Source: JAJFUI01 sp963754135
GTDB lineage: Bacteria; Planctomycetota; Planctomycetia; Pirellulales; Thermoguttaceae
Assembly: GCA_963754135.1 (NCBI GenBank)
Contig: CAVWEY010000004.1
Location: 248,001 to 312,000 of the forward strand
Length of the DNA: 64,000 nt
Direction of reading: 5' to 3'
Shown piece by piece: positions 41,826 to 51,400 of this stretch. The notes under the pieces are model-generated. The model ran no database searches. It worked only from the letters and a program-made list of their open reading frames with translations, and was not told where the DNA came from. A program made the position numbers and the translations under genes. Positions within the stretch are counted from its first letter, which is position 1; every line of letters begins with the position of its first letter.

Positions 41826-43232
41826 GTCTTCCGCAGAATCGCGTTCATGTTTTTCTTGTACGCCTCGACGCCGGGCTGGCCGTAGGGGTTGATGCCCACC
41901 AGCCGGCCCTCGACCACCGTGGCCAGCATGAGCATCTGGAAGAGTTGCCCGAGCGAGCCTTCGTCGAGCCGGGGCAGGCGGATCGTGGCCGTCCGCCGGA
42001 AGTCCTCGGCGTAGGCCTGGTTCGTGCCGGCACAGGCCGCATCGAGCATTTCGGGCAGGGTCTTGCCCGAGAGCGCGTTGAGCGCGTCCTGGTCCAGCTC
42101 CGACCGCTCGACGGCGATCCACTGCGCGGTGCGTCTTTTCGACCACCAGGTTGGTGATGAGCTTGTCGCGGCGGCCTTCCTGGTGTTGTTGGCCGCGGGA
42201 GTGGAGGTCGCGGGTGTTGACCGCCGTCAGCGGCGTGGCGCCCAGGCCGATCTTGCCCAGGCTTTCGGCCAGAAGTTGATCGTACCACAGCCCGACCCCC
42301 TCCATGCCCTTGCCCCAGGTGGAGAGCACGCGGACGGTGGCGCCGCGGCGGGTCTCCATGAGCCGGGCCATGCCGGCGTAATCGAGCGCGGGGTTTTGGC
42401 CCGGCGGCGCGGCGCGGAACCGCTCGTTCAGGGCGGCCGCGCCTTCCAACAAGTGGCTTACGTCCAGGCCCATCACGGCCGCCGGCAGCAGGCCCACCGC
42501 GCTGAGGACGGAGTAGCGCCCGCCCACGCCGTCGGGGATCGGCAGCACGTCCAGGCAGCCGATGGCCGCGGCCAGGTCGCGGAGCTGGCCCGAAGAGCCG
42601 GTGACGGCGACCACCCGGCGGCGGAGTTTTTCGGCGTCGCCGCCGCACGCCTTCCGCAGGGCGTCGAGGAAGATGCGGAAAGCGACGGCCGTTTCCAACG
42701 TCCCGCCGCTCTTGCTGATAACGACGATGCCCCAGTCGTTGCACCCCTCGACCAGGTCCAGCAGGCCCTGCACGGCGTCGTTGTCGAGGTTATTGCCCTC
42801 GAAATAGATGCGCGGGCGGCCGCCGCGGCGCTGGCGGGAGATTTCGTTGTGGTACGGGTGGCAGCAGGCCTCGAACAACGCCCGGGTCCCCATGTACGAC
42901 CCGCCGATCCCCAGCACCAGCACCCGGTCCACCTCGCGGGCCAGCCGGTCGCCCGCCGCAGTGATCCGATCCAGCAGCGGGCGGTCCTCGCCCAGCAGCC
43001 GCTCGGGCAGGTCGAAGAAGGCGGCGTCCAGCGGCTGCAACTCGTCCGCCACGGGCAACCCGCGGCGGTAGGCCACCAGGTTCTCGAGCACTTCCTGCCG
43101 GGCCGCCACAAGCCGCGGGGCCAGCCACCGGAGGTCGGCCTCGACCAGGCCCGTCTGCTTCACGCACGGCGGGGCGTCCTTCGGGGCAATCAAACCGGAA
43201 TAATCGTAGGCGATCGGGTCGAGGGGTTTCAT
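41822..43232 (-). CDS. pgi: Glucose-6-phosphate isomerase family protein, frameshifted
   Basis: About 470 residues. VLVLGIGGSYMGTRALFEAC, IVVISKSGGTLETAVAFRIF, ITNLVVEK and, after a one-base slip near 42136, RTAQWIAVERSELDQD and GINPYGQPGVEAYKKNM. The SIS-domain and the QPGVExYK C-terminal helix identify the PGI family. Interconverts glucose-6-phosphate and fructose-6-phosphate. Its position with the PIG-L and NagB-like genes suggests a shared sugar-phosphate role; it might act on a related sugar. Confidence 0.9.
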
Positions 43233-43378
43233 GGCAGGGGCGAGTGGTCAGTGGTCAGAGGTCAGAAGTCAGGGATCAGGGGGCGTCGTTTCTCCCCTTC
43301 CCCCTTCCGCCTTCCCCCTTGTCTTGTTACCGTGAATCATTCTATCGACCCGAGCCGGAAAATAAAGGAGCCCTCGCC

Positions 43379-44611
43379 GTGGATATTCAAGCCCTCGTCC
43401 GTGACCTGAAAACCCCGAACAAGTCGAAGATCGTGCTGCTGGTGGCCGACGGACTGGGGGGGCTGCCGATCGAGCCGGGCGGGCCGACGGAACTGGAGGC
43501 CGCCAAGACCCCCAATCTGGACGCCTTGGCAAAACGCGGCGTCCAGGGAAGCATGTACCCCGTCGCCCCAGGCGTCACCCCCGGCAGCGGACCCGGACAC
43601 CTCGCCCTCTTCGGCTACGACCCGGTCAAACACCTCATCGGCCGCGGGGCGTTGGAGGCCACTGGCGTGGGCTTCAAGCTCGGCCCGAAGGACGTGGCGG
43701 CACGGTGCAACTTCTGTACCCTCGACGCGGCCGGCAACATCGCCGACCGCCGCGCCGGCCGCATCCCCACCGAGCAAAGCGCCCCGCTGGCCGTCAAGCT
43801 CCGCCAAGTGAAGGTAAGTACTCCTCACGCTCCGCGTGAGGAAGCCGGCGTCGAGGTCTTCGTCGAGCCGGTCAAGGAGCACCGCTTCGTGGTGATCTTC
43901 CGCGGCGAGGGCCTGGGCGGCAACGTGGCCGACACCGACCCGCAACACGAAGGCGTTCCGCCGCTGGCCCCGGTTGCCCACGACGCGGCGAGCCGGCGGA
44001 CCGCGGAGGTGGCCGCCCGGTTCATCGCCGAGGCCCAAAAGCTCCTGGCCCACGAGCCGAAGGCCAACGGGCTGACGATGCGGGGGTTCGCCGCCGCCCC
44101 GGTCATCCCGAGCTACGAGGAGGTTTACGGGCTGCGGGCCGCCGCCATCGCCGTCTATCCAATGTACAAGGGCCTGGCCCAACTTGTCGGCATGGAGGTG
44201 GTCGGCTCGCCCACCACGCTGGCCGAGGAGATCGACGTGCTGGAGCGGGCTTGGGGCGACTACGACTTCTTCTTCGTCCACTTCAAGTACACCGACAGCC
44301 GGGGCGAGGACGGCGATTTCCACGAAAAGGCCCGGATGATCGAGCAGTTCGACGCGATCGTGCCGCGGGTGATGGCCTTGAAGCCGTCAGTGCTGGTCGT
44401 GACCGGCGACCACAGCACGCCCGCCCGGCTGGCCAGCCACAGTTGGCATCCGGTGCCCACGCTGTTGGTATCCGAGACCTGCCGGCCCGACGGGCTGACG
44501 GCCTTTGGCGAGAAGCACGCGATTCACGGCGGGCTAGGCTTCTTCCAGGGCGTCTATCTCATGCCGCTAGCGCTCGCCCACGCCGAGCGCCTGGCGAAGT
44601 TCGGGGCATGA
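43379..44611 (+). CDS. apgM: Cofactor-independent phosphoglycerate mutase (archaeal type)
   Basis: 410 residues from a GTG at 43379 with AAAGGAG (43364-43370) upstream. VLLVADGLGGLPIEPGGPTE, AKTPNLDALAKRGVQGSMYP, GSGPGHLALFGYDPVKHLIG and RGALEATGVGF define the alkaline-phosphatase-superfamily ApgM. Metal sites include the Asp of VADG and the C-terminal TGDHSTPARLASHSWHPVP. Interconverts 2- and 3-phosphoglycerate. A TCACGC palindrome at 43818-43841 is read in frame (STPHAPREEAG) in a loop. Confidence 0.94.
   Translation: MDIQALVRDLKTPNKSKIVLLVADGLGGLPIEPGGPTELEAAKTPNLDALAKRGVQGSMYPVAPGVTPGSGPGHLALFGYDPVKHLIGRGALEATGVGFKLGPKDVAARCNFCTLDAAGNIADRRAGRIPTEQSAPLAVKLRQVKVSTPHAPREEAGVEVFVEPVKEHRFVVIFRGEGLGGNVADTDPQHEGVPPLAPVAHDAASRRTAEVAARFIAEAQKLLAHEPKANGLTMRGFAAAPVIPSYEEVYGLRAAAIAVYPMYKGLAQLVGMEVVGSPTTLAEEIDVLERAWGDYDFFFVHFKYTDSRGEDGDFHEKARMIEQFDAIVPRVMALKPSVLVVTGDHSTPARLASHSWHPVPTLLVSETCRPDGLTAFGEKHAIHGGLGFFQGVYLMPLALAHAERLAKFGA
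43818..43841. repeat. TCACGCTCCGCGTGA palindrome inside apgM
   Basis: GTACTCCTCACGCTCCGCGT plus GAGG, identical in core to the copies at 6513-6536 and 56440-56463. Confidence 0.93.
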
Positions 44612-44632
44612 GGCAGAGGGATGAGGGATTGG

Positions 44633-44658
44633 AATAGCCGGGGGCTAACAGCCCCCGG
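44633..44658 (+). repeat. AATAGCCGG palindrome
   Basis: AATAGCCGGGGGCTAACAGC then CCCCGG, between apgM and the DUF1559-like gene. Same sequence as 19510-19535. Confidence 0.92.
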
Positions 44659-44684
44659 AGTGTGCGTGGACCGACGATTTCCCT

Positions 44685-44710
44685 CCGGCGGCTGTTAGCC
44701 GCCGGCTATT
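44685..44710 (-). repeat. AATAGCCGG palindrome at a gene end
   Basis: CCGGCGGCTGTTAGCCGCCG followed by GCTATT: the TAG stop of the minus-strand gene at 44706 is inside it. Opposite in orientation to the copy 27 bases away. Confidence 0.92.
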
Positions 44711-45764
44711 GGTCCGTCGCGTTTTTGTCCGTGTTCATCGACGCTCCCGTTCCGCCCGCTGTCGCCACCGCAAACTTGCCCGCCCGTTTTTTGCTTCGCG
44801 CCGCCCGAACCAACAGCCACCCGCTCGACGCGATCCAAACCGCAAACGCGCAGCAGTTGGACCAGTGGATTCGCCAGGATACTGGCCACGAGGCGGTCAA
44901 GTATTCCTCTCGAAGGCCGCCGATCGTCAGAATGTCGCGGAACTTCTCGGATTGCGGCAAACCGCTGGGCAGGCAGCGGGCCCCCCAGGGCGCCACGGCA
45001 CAATCGACGGTGGGCTGCGGAGAGTAGAAGAAGAACCAGTCCTCGGCGAGATGTTTACTTGAAATCATCGCGATCGAATTCGCCGCACCCCGAGGGACAT
45101 CCAAGCATACGTCTCTCGGCTCCGTCCACGGGATTTCCGCGCCGGCGACCTCGACAACCATGATCGTTTCCTGCGACCTTCCATGAAAGTCGCCAAACTT
45201 CCTCGGAATCTTTCCTTGCCACGCCGCGTCAGCGCCGACAACCGCGACGTAGTTTGTGCAGCTCGCGCCCGGAGTGCGGAAGTTCTTCTCGTCATCCGGG
45301 CAAGCATAATCGTATGGCCGCTGCGGCAGCAGCTTCTTGTTATTCGGTCCGTTCCACGGTTCGTCGAAACGGTACTGCAAATGAGTGCCTCCCCCAAGAA
45401 GATACGGGAGGATCAGCACCCGCCAACTGTGCATCGGCTTGCCGTCTTTGTCGGCGATATATGCCGGAGGATAGCAGCCGTTCGCTTGGTGGTAAGTGTC
45501 CAATGCCATAGAAATGTCGAAGAGGCAATGTATACAGTGCGCGCGGTAGAAGGAATCATGGGCCGCGTTCATGGCGGGCAACAATAGGGCCGCCAGCGGG
45601 AAGAGGGCGAACAACGCCAAAAGGCACCCGGGGCGAGAAAGACAAGTTGTTGCCACGATGAGGATGACGAACGCGGCAGTTCCTCCCCAAACCCCAAACA
45701 CCGCCAGCGACGACCAGAGAACTACGAACAACAAAAACAACGTGCTCAGGCGATATTGCATCAT
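44706..45764 (-). CDS. DUF1559-like membrane protein
   Basis: 352 residues, same architecture as 39051-40089: two N-terminal helices (YRLSTLFLLFVVLWSSLAVF and LLALFALFPLAALLLPAM), DUF1559 core (YHQANGCYPPAYIADKDGKP, MHSWRVLILPYLL, EPWNGPNNKKLLPQRPYDYA), NYVAVVGADAAW and VEVAGAEIPWTEPRDVCLDV, and a C-terminal helix. Intact, unlike its relative. The final residues and stop sit in the palindrome at 44685-44710. It overlaps the next gene (stop 45761) by four bases. Confidence 0.85.
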   Translation of the reverse strand: MMQYRLSTLFLLFVVLWSSLAVFGVWGGTAAFVILIVATTCLSRPGCLLALFALFPLAALLLPAMNAAHDSFYRAHCIHCLFDISMALDTYHQANGCYPPAYIADKDGKPMHSWRVLILPYLLGGGTHLQYRFDEPWNGPNNKKLLPQRPYDYACPDDEKNFRTPGASCTNYVAVVGADAAWQGKIPRKFGDFHGRSQETIMVVEVAGAEIPWTEPRDVCLDVPRGAANSIAMISSKHLAEDWFFFYSPQPTVDCAVAPWGARCLPSGLPQSEKFRDILTIGGLREEYLTASWPVSWRIHWSNCCAFAVWIASSGWLLVRAARSKKRAGKFAVATAGGTGASMNTDKNATDQ

Positions 45765-47280
45765 GGCAATCTCTTCTTTGACGTCACCAGCCGGGCGTCA
45801 AGCCAGTCGGCGTGGTCCAATACGTCGGCGCGGTCGGCGTAATCGACCACTAGTTCAAGTTTCTTCGCGCCGGTGAGATCGACGGAAACGTGTACGGGCG
45901 GATCGCCGCCGCGGAGGATCGGGCTGGCGAACTTCTCCCGGCCATCAACGAGCACGCGGAACCGCACGCTGCCGCCGCCGGCGGTGGAATCGTCAATGGC
46001 AAGTTCCGCGGCGAAACGTTGGGCCGTTGGCCCGAGGGAGCGATGCGAGTCTCCCGGTTCCCCAGGGCGTTGCCCTGGGCTGGGCGAACCGAGAGCCTTC
46101 AGCCCCGCCCTCACCCCCTGCCCCTCTCCCGCAAATGGGAGAGGGGAGTTTGCTTGGCCGCGCCCTCACCCCCGACCCCTCTCCCAAAGGGAGAGGGGAG
46201 ATTGGTTGGTCCCCCGCCCCTCGCCTCTCGCCCCTCGCCCCTTCCAACTGATAGACCAGCCGGGCGGCGCTGTGGACGCCGAGGCCCTTCAGGTAGAGCC
46301 GGCCGGCCGCGCGGAGCCGGCCGCCGGTCACGTTGCGGTCGGCGTGATACGGCCAAGGCAGGTCGAGAAACGGCGTCTGGCGGTATTCGGCCGGCTTCAG
46401 GTCGGAGAGATAGACGGCCCGGCCGCCCAGCGGTTGCAGAAAGACGAGGTTCTTTGGCAAAGTGTTCCACGTCTGGCCGGCGGCGGTGATCGTCATCCGG
46501 TCACCTTCCACAACCAACCGCGTGGCCAGGAGCCGGCTGCCGTCGCTCAGTCCGAGCCACGCCCGCATAAAGCCGCGACCGGTGGTCGCGCCCGGTGCCG
46601 CCGTTCCGCCGGGCGCGACCACCGGTCGCGGCTTTATGTCCGACGATCGGCAGCGCGGGGTTGAACAGCAGCGCCGCGATGCGGTCGGTTTTGACCTCGA
46701 CCGGGCCCAGGCCGGTCTGGAGCCGCACGGCGTCGTCGGCGATGCCGGCAAAGAGGCCGGTCAGCTCGTCGCCGTTGAGCAAGAGCAAGCGATCGGAGTC
46801 GGCCCTCACCCCCTGCCCCTCTCCCAAAGGGAGAGGCGAGATCGAATCGCCGGCGGCTTGGGCGAGGCGGTCGAAGAGCGCGTCGCGGCGTTGCGGGTCC
46901 GACGGCGGGCGGAAGACGACGCCGGCGAGCGCATCGAGTGGGATTTTCAGCGTGCCAAACGGATCGGAGTCAGCGGTGAGCCGCTGCTGGTCGGCGGCCA
47001 CAACGTCGGCGGCCAGCAGCCCGCCGTCGGCCAACACCAGCGTGCCCCCCCTGCCCTGCTCCGGGCATTGGCCCCACGTGACAAGATCGGCCGCAGCGAT
47101 GGTCCGCTGCTTCTTGCCGGTGGTGAAGGTGATTTGCCAGTTGGCATCCACCGCCGTCAGTTCCGCGTGGAACGGCTCGCCATCGACGGGCACGGCCAAC
47201 GGCGGGCCGGCCCGCGCGGCCGATGTTGCCAGAAGCAGTGCAAATTGCAAATTGCAAATTGCAAATTGTAAATTGGTCAT
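45761..47280 (-). CDS. NPCBM-domain exported protein broken by repeats
   Basis: About 500 residues in three frames. The signal peptide is read from an AATTTGC repeat (TNLQFAICNLQFALLLATSA). Next come beta-rich domains: GEPFHAELTAVDANWQITFT, GTLKIPLDALAGVVF, ALLFNPALPIV, RAWLGLSDGSRLLATRLVVE. The C-terminal NPCBM galactose-binding-like domain contains DLPWPYHADRNVTGGRLRAA, LYLKGLGVHSAARLVYQLEG, and, past a repeat block, QRFAAELAIDDSTAGGGSVR and FRVLVDGREKFASP. The domain is split by roughly 210 bases of repeats (46040-46250). A 73-base palindrome at 46566-46638, whose length is not a multiple of three, changes the frame. Carbohydrate-binding role is expected from NPCBM; whether it is still made is doubtful. 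Confidence 0.8.
46061..46250. repeat. Repeat block inside the NPCBM gene
   Basis: CCCAGGGCGTTGCCCTGGG palindrome (46061-46079, relative at 38906-38924) plus two copies of the CCCTCACCCCCxxCCCCTCT family (46109-46146 and 46163-46200) and pyrimidine-rich sequence. Confidence 0.88.
46566..46638. repeat. 73-bp perfect palindrome inside the NPCBM gene
   Basis: 30-bp perfect arms (left begins CATAAAGCCGCGACCGGTGG) around a 13-base loop (TGCCGCCGTTCCG). Frame-changing insertion: 73 bases. Confidence 0.95.
47240..47275. repeat. AATTTGC repeat encoding the NPCBM signal peptide
   Basis: Tandem GCAAATT units in one orientation; minus-strand reading gives NLQFAICNLQFA. Confidence 0.92.
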
Positions 47281-47281
47281 T

Positions 47282-48446
47282 TCACCGCTGGAAGATCGGC
47301 AGATAGTTGTTGGGGATTTGCAGGATGATGCAGGCCATTGCCGTGGCGCACTGGTTGCCCTCCTGCTGAGCTTCCCAGGAGCCGTCGTCGCGCTGGCGGG
47401 AGACCAGTTCGTCGCGGATGGCCGGATACCAGCGGCGCCAGCGGGCCCCGCCCGCCTGCCACATTGCCTGCACGGCGTAGTAGTGGCCGTAGAAGTAGTA
47501 GGTTTCGCGGCGGGTGACGCCTTCGGCGGGGACGAACCCGGCGAGGTAATCGAGCCCCTTCGTGATCACCGCGCGGATCTCCGGGTCCTTGTCGACGCCG
47601 GCGCTATAGAGGGCCGCCACCGCGGCCGCGGAGCGGGGGAAGCCGCTCTCGCCCCCCTGGATCATGTACATGAACCCGCCGTCGGCGTTCTGACACCGCT
47701 TGACGTAGTCGAATCGCGTGGTCGATGGTTTCCTTGGGCACGAACAGCCCGGCGTTCCGCGCCGCCCGCAGGGCCATCATTTCGCAACTGGTGACCGAGA
47801 TGTCGGCGTCCGCTCGGACGGGCTGATAGCGCCAGCCGCCTTGTTTGTTCTGGCTCTGGACGATGATCTTGACGGCCTTGGCCAGTTTTTCCCGCAACTC
47901 GGGGCGGGCCGACATGCCGTAACACTCGGCCAGGAACATGGTGGCGAAGCCGTGGCCGTACATCGGGCCATGGCTCTGGTCGGGGCCGGCGATGAAGCCG
48001 CTCGGCTGGGCGGCGGCCAGGAGGTAATCGACGCAGCGGCTCACTTGGGCGCCGTACTGTCCGCGGCCGGGTGTGCTCCCGCCGCACATCATCGCCATGC
48101 CCGAAAGCGCAGACACCGCCACGTTGCCGCGGTACATGCCCGACCCGAAGCTGCCGTCCTCATGTTGCCCGTCGGAGAGCCACTTCAGCCCTCGATCGAC
48201 GGCCCGGCGGGCGGCGGGCGTGATCAGCTTCGCCGCCGATTGCTCGGCGTCCGGCGCGGCGGCCGGGGCGGATGCGGTCGAGAGAATCAACGGGAAAATG
48301 ACGAATGACGAATGACGAATGACGAATGAAGCACGAAGCACGAAATCCGAAATCCGAAAGAAAGCTAGCCCGGCCGGTTTCGGATTTCGAGCTTCGGATT
48401 TAGGGCTTCTTTCGTCATTCGTCATTCGAGCTTCGCGCTTCTTCAT
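47282..48446 (-). CDS. Terpenoid-cyclase/squalene-hopene-like alpha-alpha barrel protein, frameshifted
   Basis: About 385 residues. The N-terminal signal-like segment is read from a repeat (ASFVIRHSSFVIFPLILSTA). Then come squalene-cyclase-type repeats: AVDRGLKWLSDGQHEDGSFG, QSQNKQGGWRYQPVRADADI, SVTSCEMMALRAARNAGLFV and, after a slip near 47708, QGGESGFPRSAAAVAAL and RETYYFYGHYYAVQAMWQAG, ending QRDDGSWEA. QxDGSFG/QGGWRY units are the QW-like motifs of the prenyltransferase/squalene oxidase repeat family. No DxDD catalytic motif was seen, so it is probably not a cyclase. One base separates its stop from the NPCBM start. Confidence 0.83.
48297..48446. repeat. GAATGACGAA / TTCGTCATTCG inverted repeat
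   Basis: Tandem GAATGACGAAT units on the left, TTCGTCATTCG and TCGGATTTCGAGCTTCGGAT on the right. Same family as 23681-23797. Encodes the N-terminus of the cyclase-like protein. Confidence 0.88.
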
Positions 48447-48470
48447 CCTTCATCCCTCATCCTTCATCCT

Positions 48471-51400
48471 TCACGGTTGCTTCTCTTCCGACAGCCGCCG
48501 GAAGTAGTCCTCGATCAGCAGTTCGTATTTCGGCGGGAACTCTTCGTCGGGCAATTGGAGCATCTGCTGGCGGACGTGCTCGGGCAGCTCGCCCCAAAGC
48601 TGCTTCATCATCGAGCGGGTCCGCTCGAGGCCGGCCTTCTGGATGCGGCCGTCACCGGGCGGCCGGGACGAGTTGGCGGCGGCCGGCCGGTTGCCGGGCT
48701 TCTGTCCGGCGGCGCCCGGCTTGCCCGGCATTTGCCCCGTCGGAGCGGGCGGGGCGGCCGGCTGGGGTTGGCCTGCGCCCGGCTGACACTGCCCCGCCTT
48801 CTGCCGGGCCTGCCGGATCAGGCGGTCCAACTCCTCGATGATTTGCCGCTGGAGCTGTTGCGTGGCGTCGCCCGAGTCGGCGCGGCCGATCCGCTGCTGC
48901 GACTCGCGCATTTGCCGGGCGATCTGCGCCAGCGGGTCCTCGTCTTCTTTCTCCGCGGCGGCGCCCAGTTCCCGACGTGATTGCTCAATGATGTCGGCCA
49001 ACCGCGCTTGTCGTCGGCTTAGCTCATTGTACTGGCGTGTCTGCTCCTCGGTCGGTTTGCCCGCCGCCGTCACGGCTTGCTGCAACTTCTCGGTGCGGGA
49101 ATTGATGTCCGCCTGCAAGAGCCTGAGCAGCTTGAGTTCGGCGACGGGTGGGATGCCGCTGGCGGGCATTGCTTGCGGGCCGCCTTTGCCGCCGGGACCT
49201 CCCCCCGCCTCCTCGGCCGCCGGCGGCTCGGGCTTGATCGCCTCGACCACCAGATCGAGCTGCCGAAGCGCACGTAGCTGCGGCTCTTGGGTAGGGGGAC
49301 CGGTCTGGTGGCGGTCGAGCGATGCGGCCGCGTCCTGCATCTCGCCCGCCGCCCCGCCCAGCGCGAGTTGAAATGCCCCGGCGCCGGCGAGTTGCTTGGC
49401 GAGCCGGGCCGTGTCGCCGCGGAGTGCGTGCTGGAGCCGGGCCAAATCGCCAACCGACGCAGCCTGGGCGCGGCTGAGGTTCCCCTGAGAGCGTTCCAAC
49501 TCCCAGAGCCGGTTGGCCTCTTCCAGGGCGTTTTGCTGTTGGCCTCTAAGGTGTTTGATGGCGTCGTCGAGCCGGGCCATCTGCTCGAAGGCCAACTCGG
49601 CCGCGGCCTGGCGGACACGGTCGGCAAGTTGACGGCGGGCCTCGGCCAGCGATTGCCGGGCCTCAGCGGCCCGGCCGCTCGCCCCGGCACGGTCCCCCGC
49701 GGCCGCACACTGGCCGGCCTGGTCCATCTGTTCCGCCGCCCGGCCGGCGGCGGCCGCCGCCGTTGCCGACTGCAACCGCTCGAGTTGCCGCGCCAGCCGT
49801 TGGGCCTCTTGCCGCAGGACTTGCTGCTCCCCGGCAAGCCGCTCTAGTTCGCGGCGGGCCTCCTCGTTCTGCCGCACGGCCGAGGGCGGCCGTGCCACCG
49901 AGTCGATCTGCTTCCTCAATTCGGCCTGCCGCTCTTCCAGGGCCGACAGATCGCCTTCGAGTTGGCGGAGCCTTTTGACCAGCCGGGCGGCCTCGGCCTG
50001 CCGGTTGGCGAGAATGTCGAGCACTTCCTGCAAGTCCTGGACGATCTGCTTCTGGCCGGCGGCCGCCTGCCCGATCTGGTTCTGCCCGATCTCCGCGCCG
50101 GTGGTGCGCATCTCCGCGGCGACGGCCGACCGCCGGGCCTGGTCCAGCGCGTCGGCGATCGTATCGGCCGCCACCGGATCGCCGGGCCGCAGTTGGCCGG
50201 CCGCCTGCTCCATCTCTTGCAGCGCCCGGTCGAGCCGCCGGGCTAATTCGACCTGCCCGTCGGCGGCGATCTTCAACTCGGCGGCATCCTGCGGCCCCAG
50301 GTCGCGAAGGTCCTGGGCCAGGGTGCGGCGTCCGACCTCCGCTGTGCGGCGCGTCAACTCCTCCTGCTCGCGGAGCAACTGGGCGACCTCGCGATGAAAG
50401 CGGCCGTAGCTCTGCCAACGGTCCAATTGGCCGAGCCATTGCTCCAGCGCGGCGATCACCGCGTCCTGCTGCGCGGCGGCAGCGGTCAGCGACGCGGCGA
50501 CGCGCTGGCCAGCCCTGCGCGGGTCAGACAGGGCAGACAGGGCAGACCTGTCCGACACGGCCATCGGCGCACTGGCGCCGGCCGTCTTCCCCTCCGCTTC
50601 CCGATCGGCCTGGGCCGTTTTCCGCGCGGCGGTAAGCTCGCGGCCGATCGTCGACAGACGCTCCCGCCCGAGCCGGTCGAGTTCCGCCAGCAGGGCCGCC
50701 AGCCGCCGCTGGACGTCTGCGCCGGGATGCGGTTGTTCTCCAGGTCGGCCAGCAAGCTGAGCAGGTGCATGGGCAGGCCCTCGCTGCGGCTGGTGAGCAA
50801 CTGGGCGACGTCTTGTTGGGCGTGCTCGGCGGCCTGGAGTTGGTCCACGTCGGTCTGGTCGATATGGAAAACGGTTCCTGGAACCGTTTCCGCCGCGGCG
50901 GCCGGCAGGCGGAGCCGCAGCGACTGGACCTGGCTGCGGCACGCCCGCTGCATCCCCACCGCCCGCTCCAACTCGGCCGCGATGAGCTTCTCGCGGGCGG
51001 AGAGCCGGTCGAGCAACTCGTCGGGCGTAACGACGCTCAGCCGCCGCGGTTCGCTGCGGCCGACCTGCGGCAGATAGTCGCTGGCTCTGGCGTGGAAGGT
51101 CACCTCAGTGCCCGGCCGCAATTCCAGCGGGGCTAGCTCCCAGCGGTAGTCGACCGTGCGGCTGTCACCTTGCGCCTGTCTCGCTTGTTGGGGCCGGACT
51201 AGGGTGAGGGCTGCCGCCGGATGTCCAGAGCGGCACGATGCGCTGCGGCCCCGCGTCACCCACCCGGAAGACCAGCATTACGTCCCGCAGGGCCAGGTCG
51301 TCCTTGGCCGACACCCGGACCGGCACCACGGCTCGCGGCGTGACCAGCAAGTTGGCGGCCGGCTGCTGGATGCTCACTACCGGCGGAGCGTCGGCAATGG

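Noticed and set aside
41061..43232. A single 723-residue fusion of pgi and PIG-L
   Set aside because: The pgi C-terminus (conserved GINPYGQPGVEAYKKNM) lies in another frame after 42136, and PIG-L has its own ATG at 41825. The long frame is an artefact.
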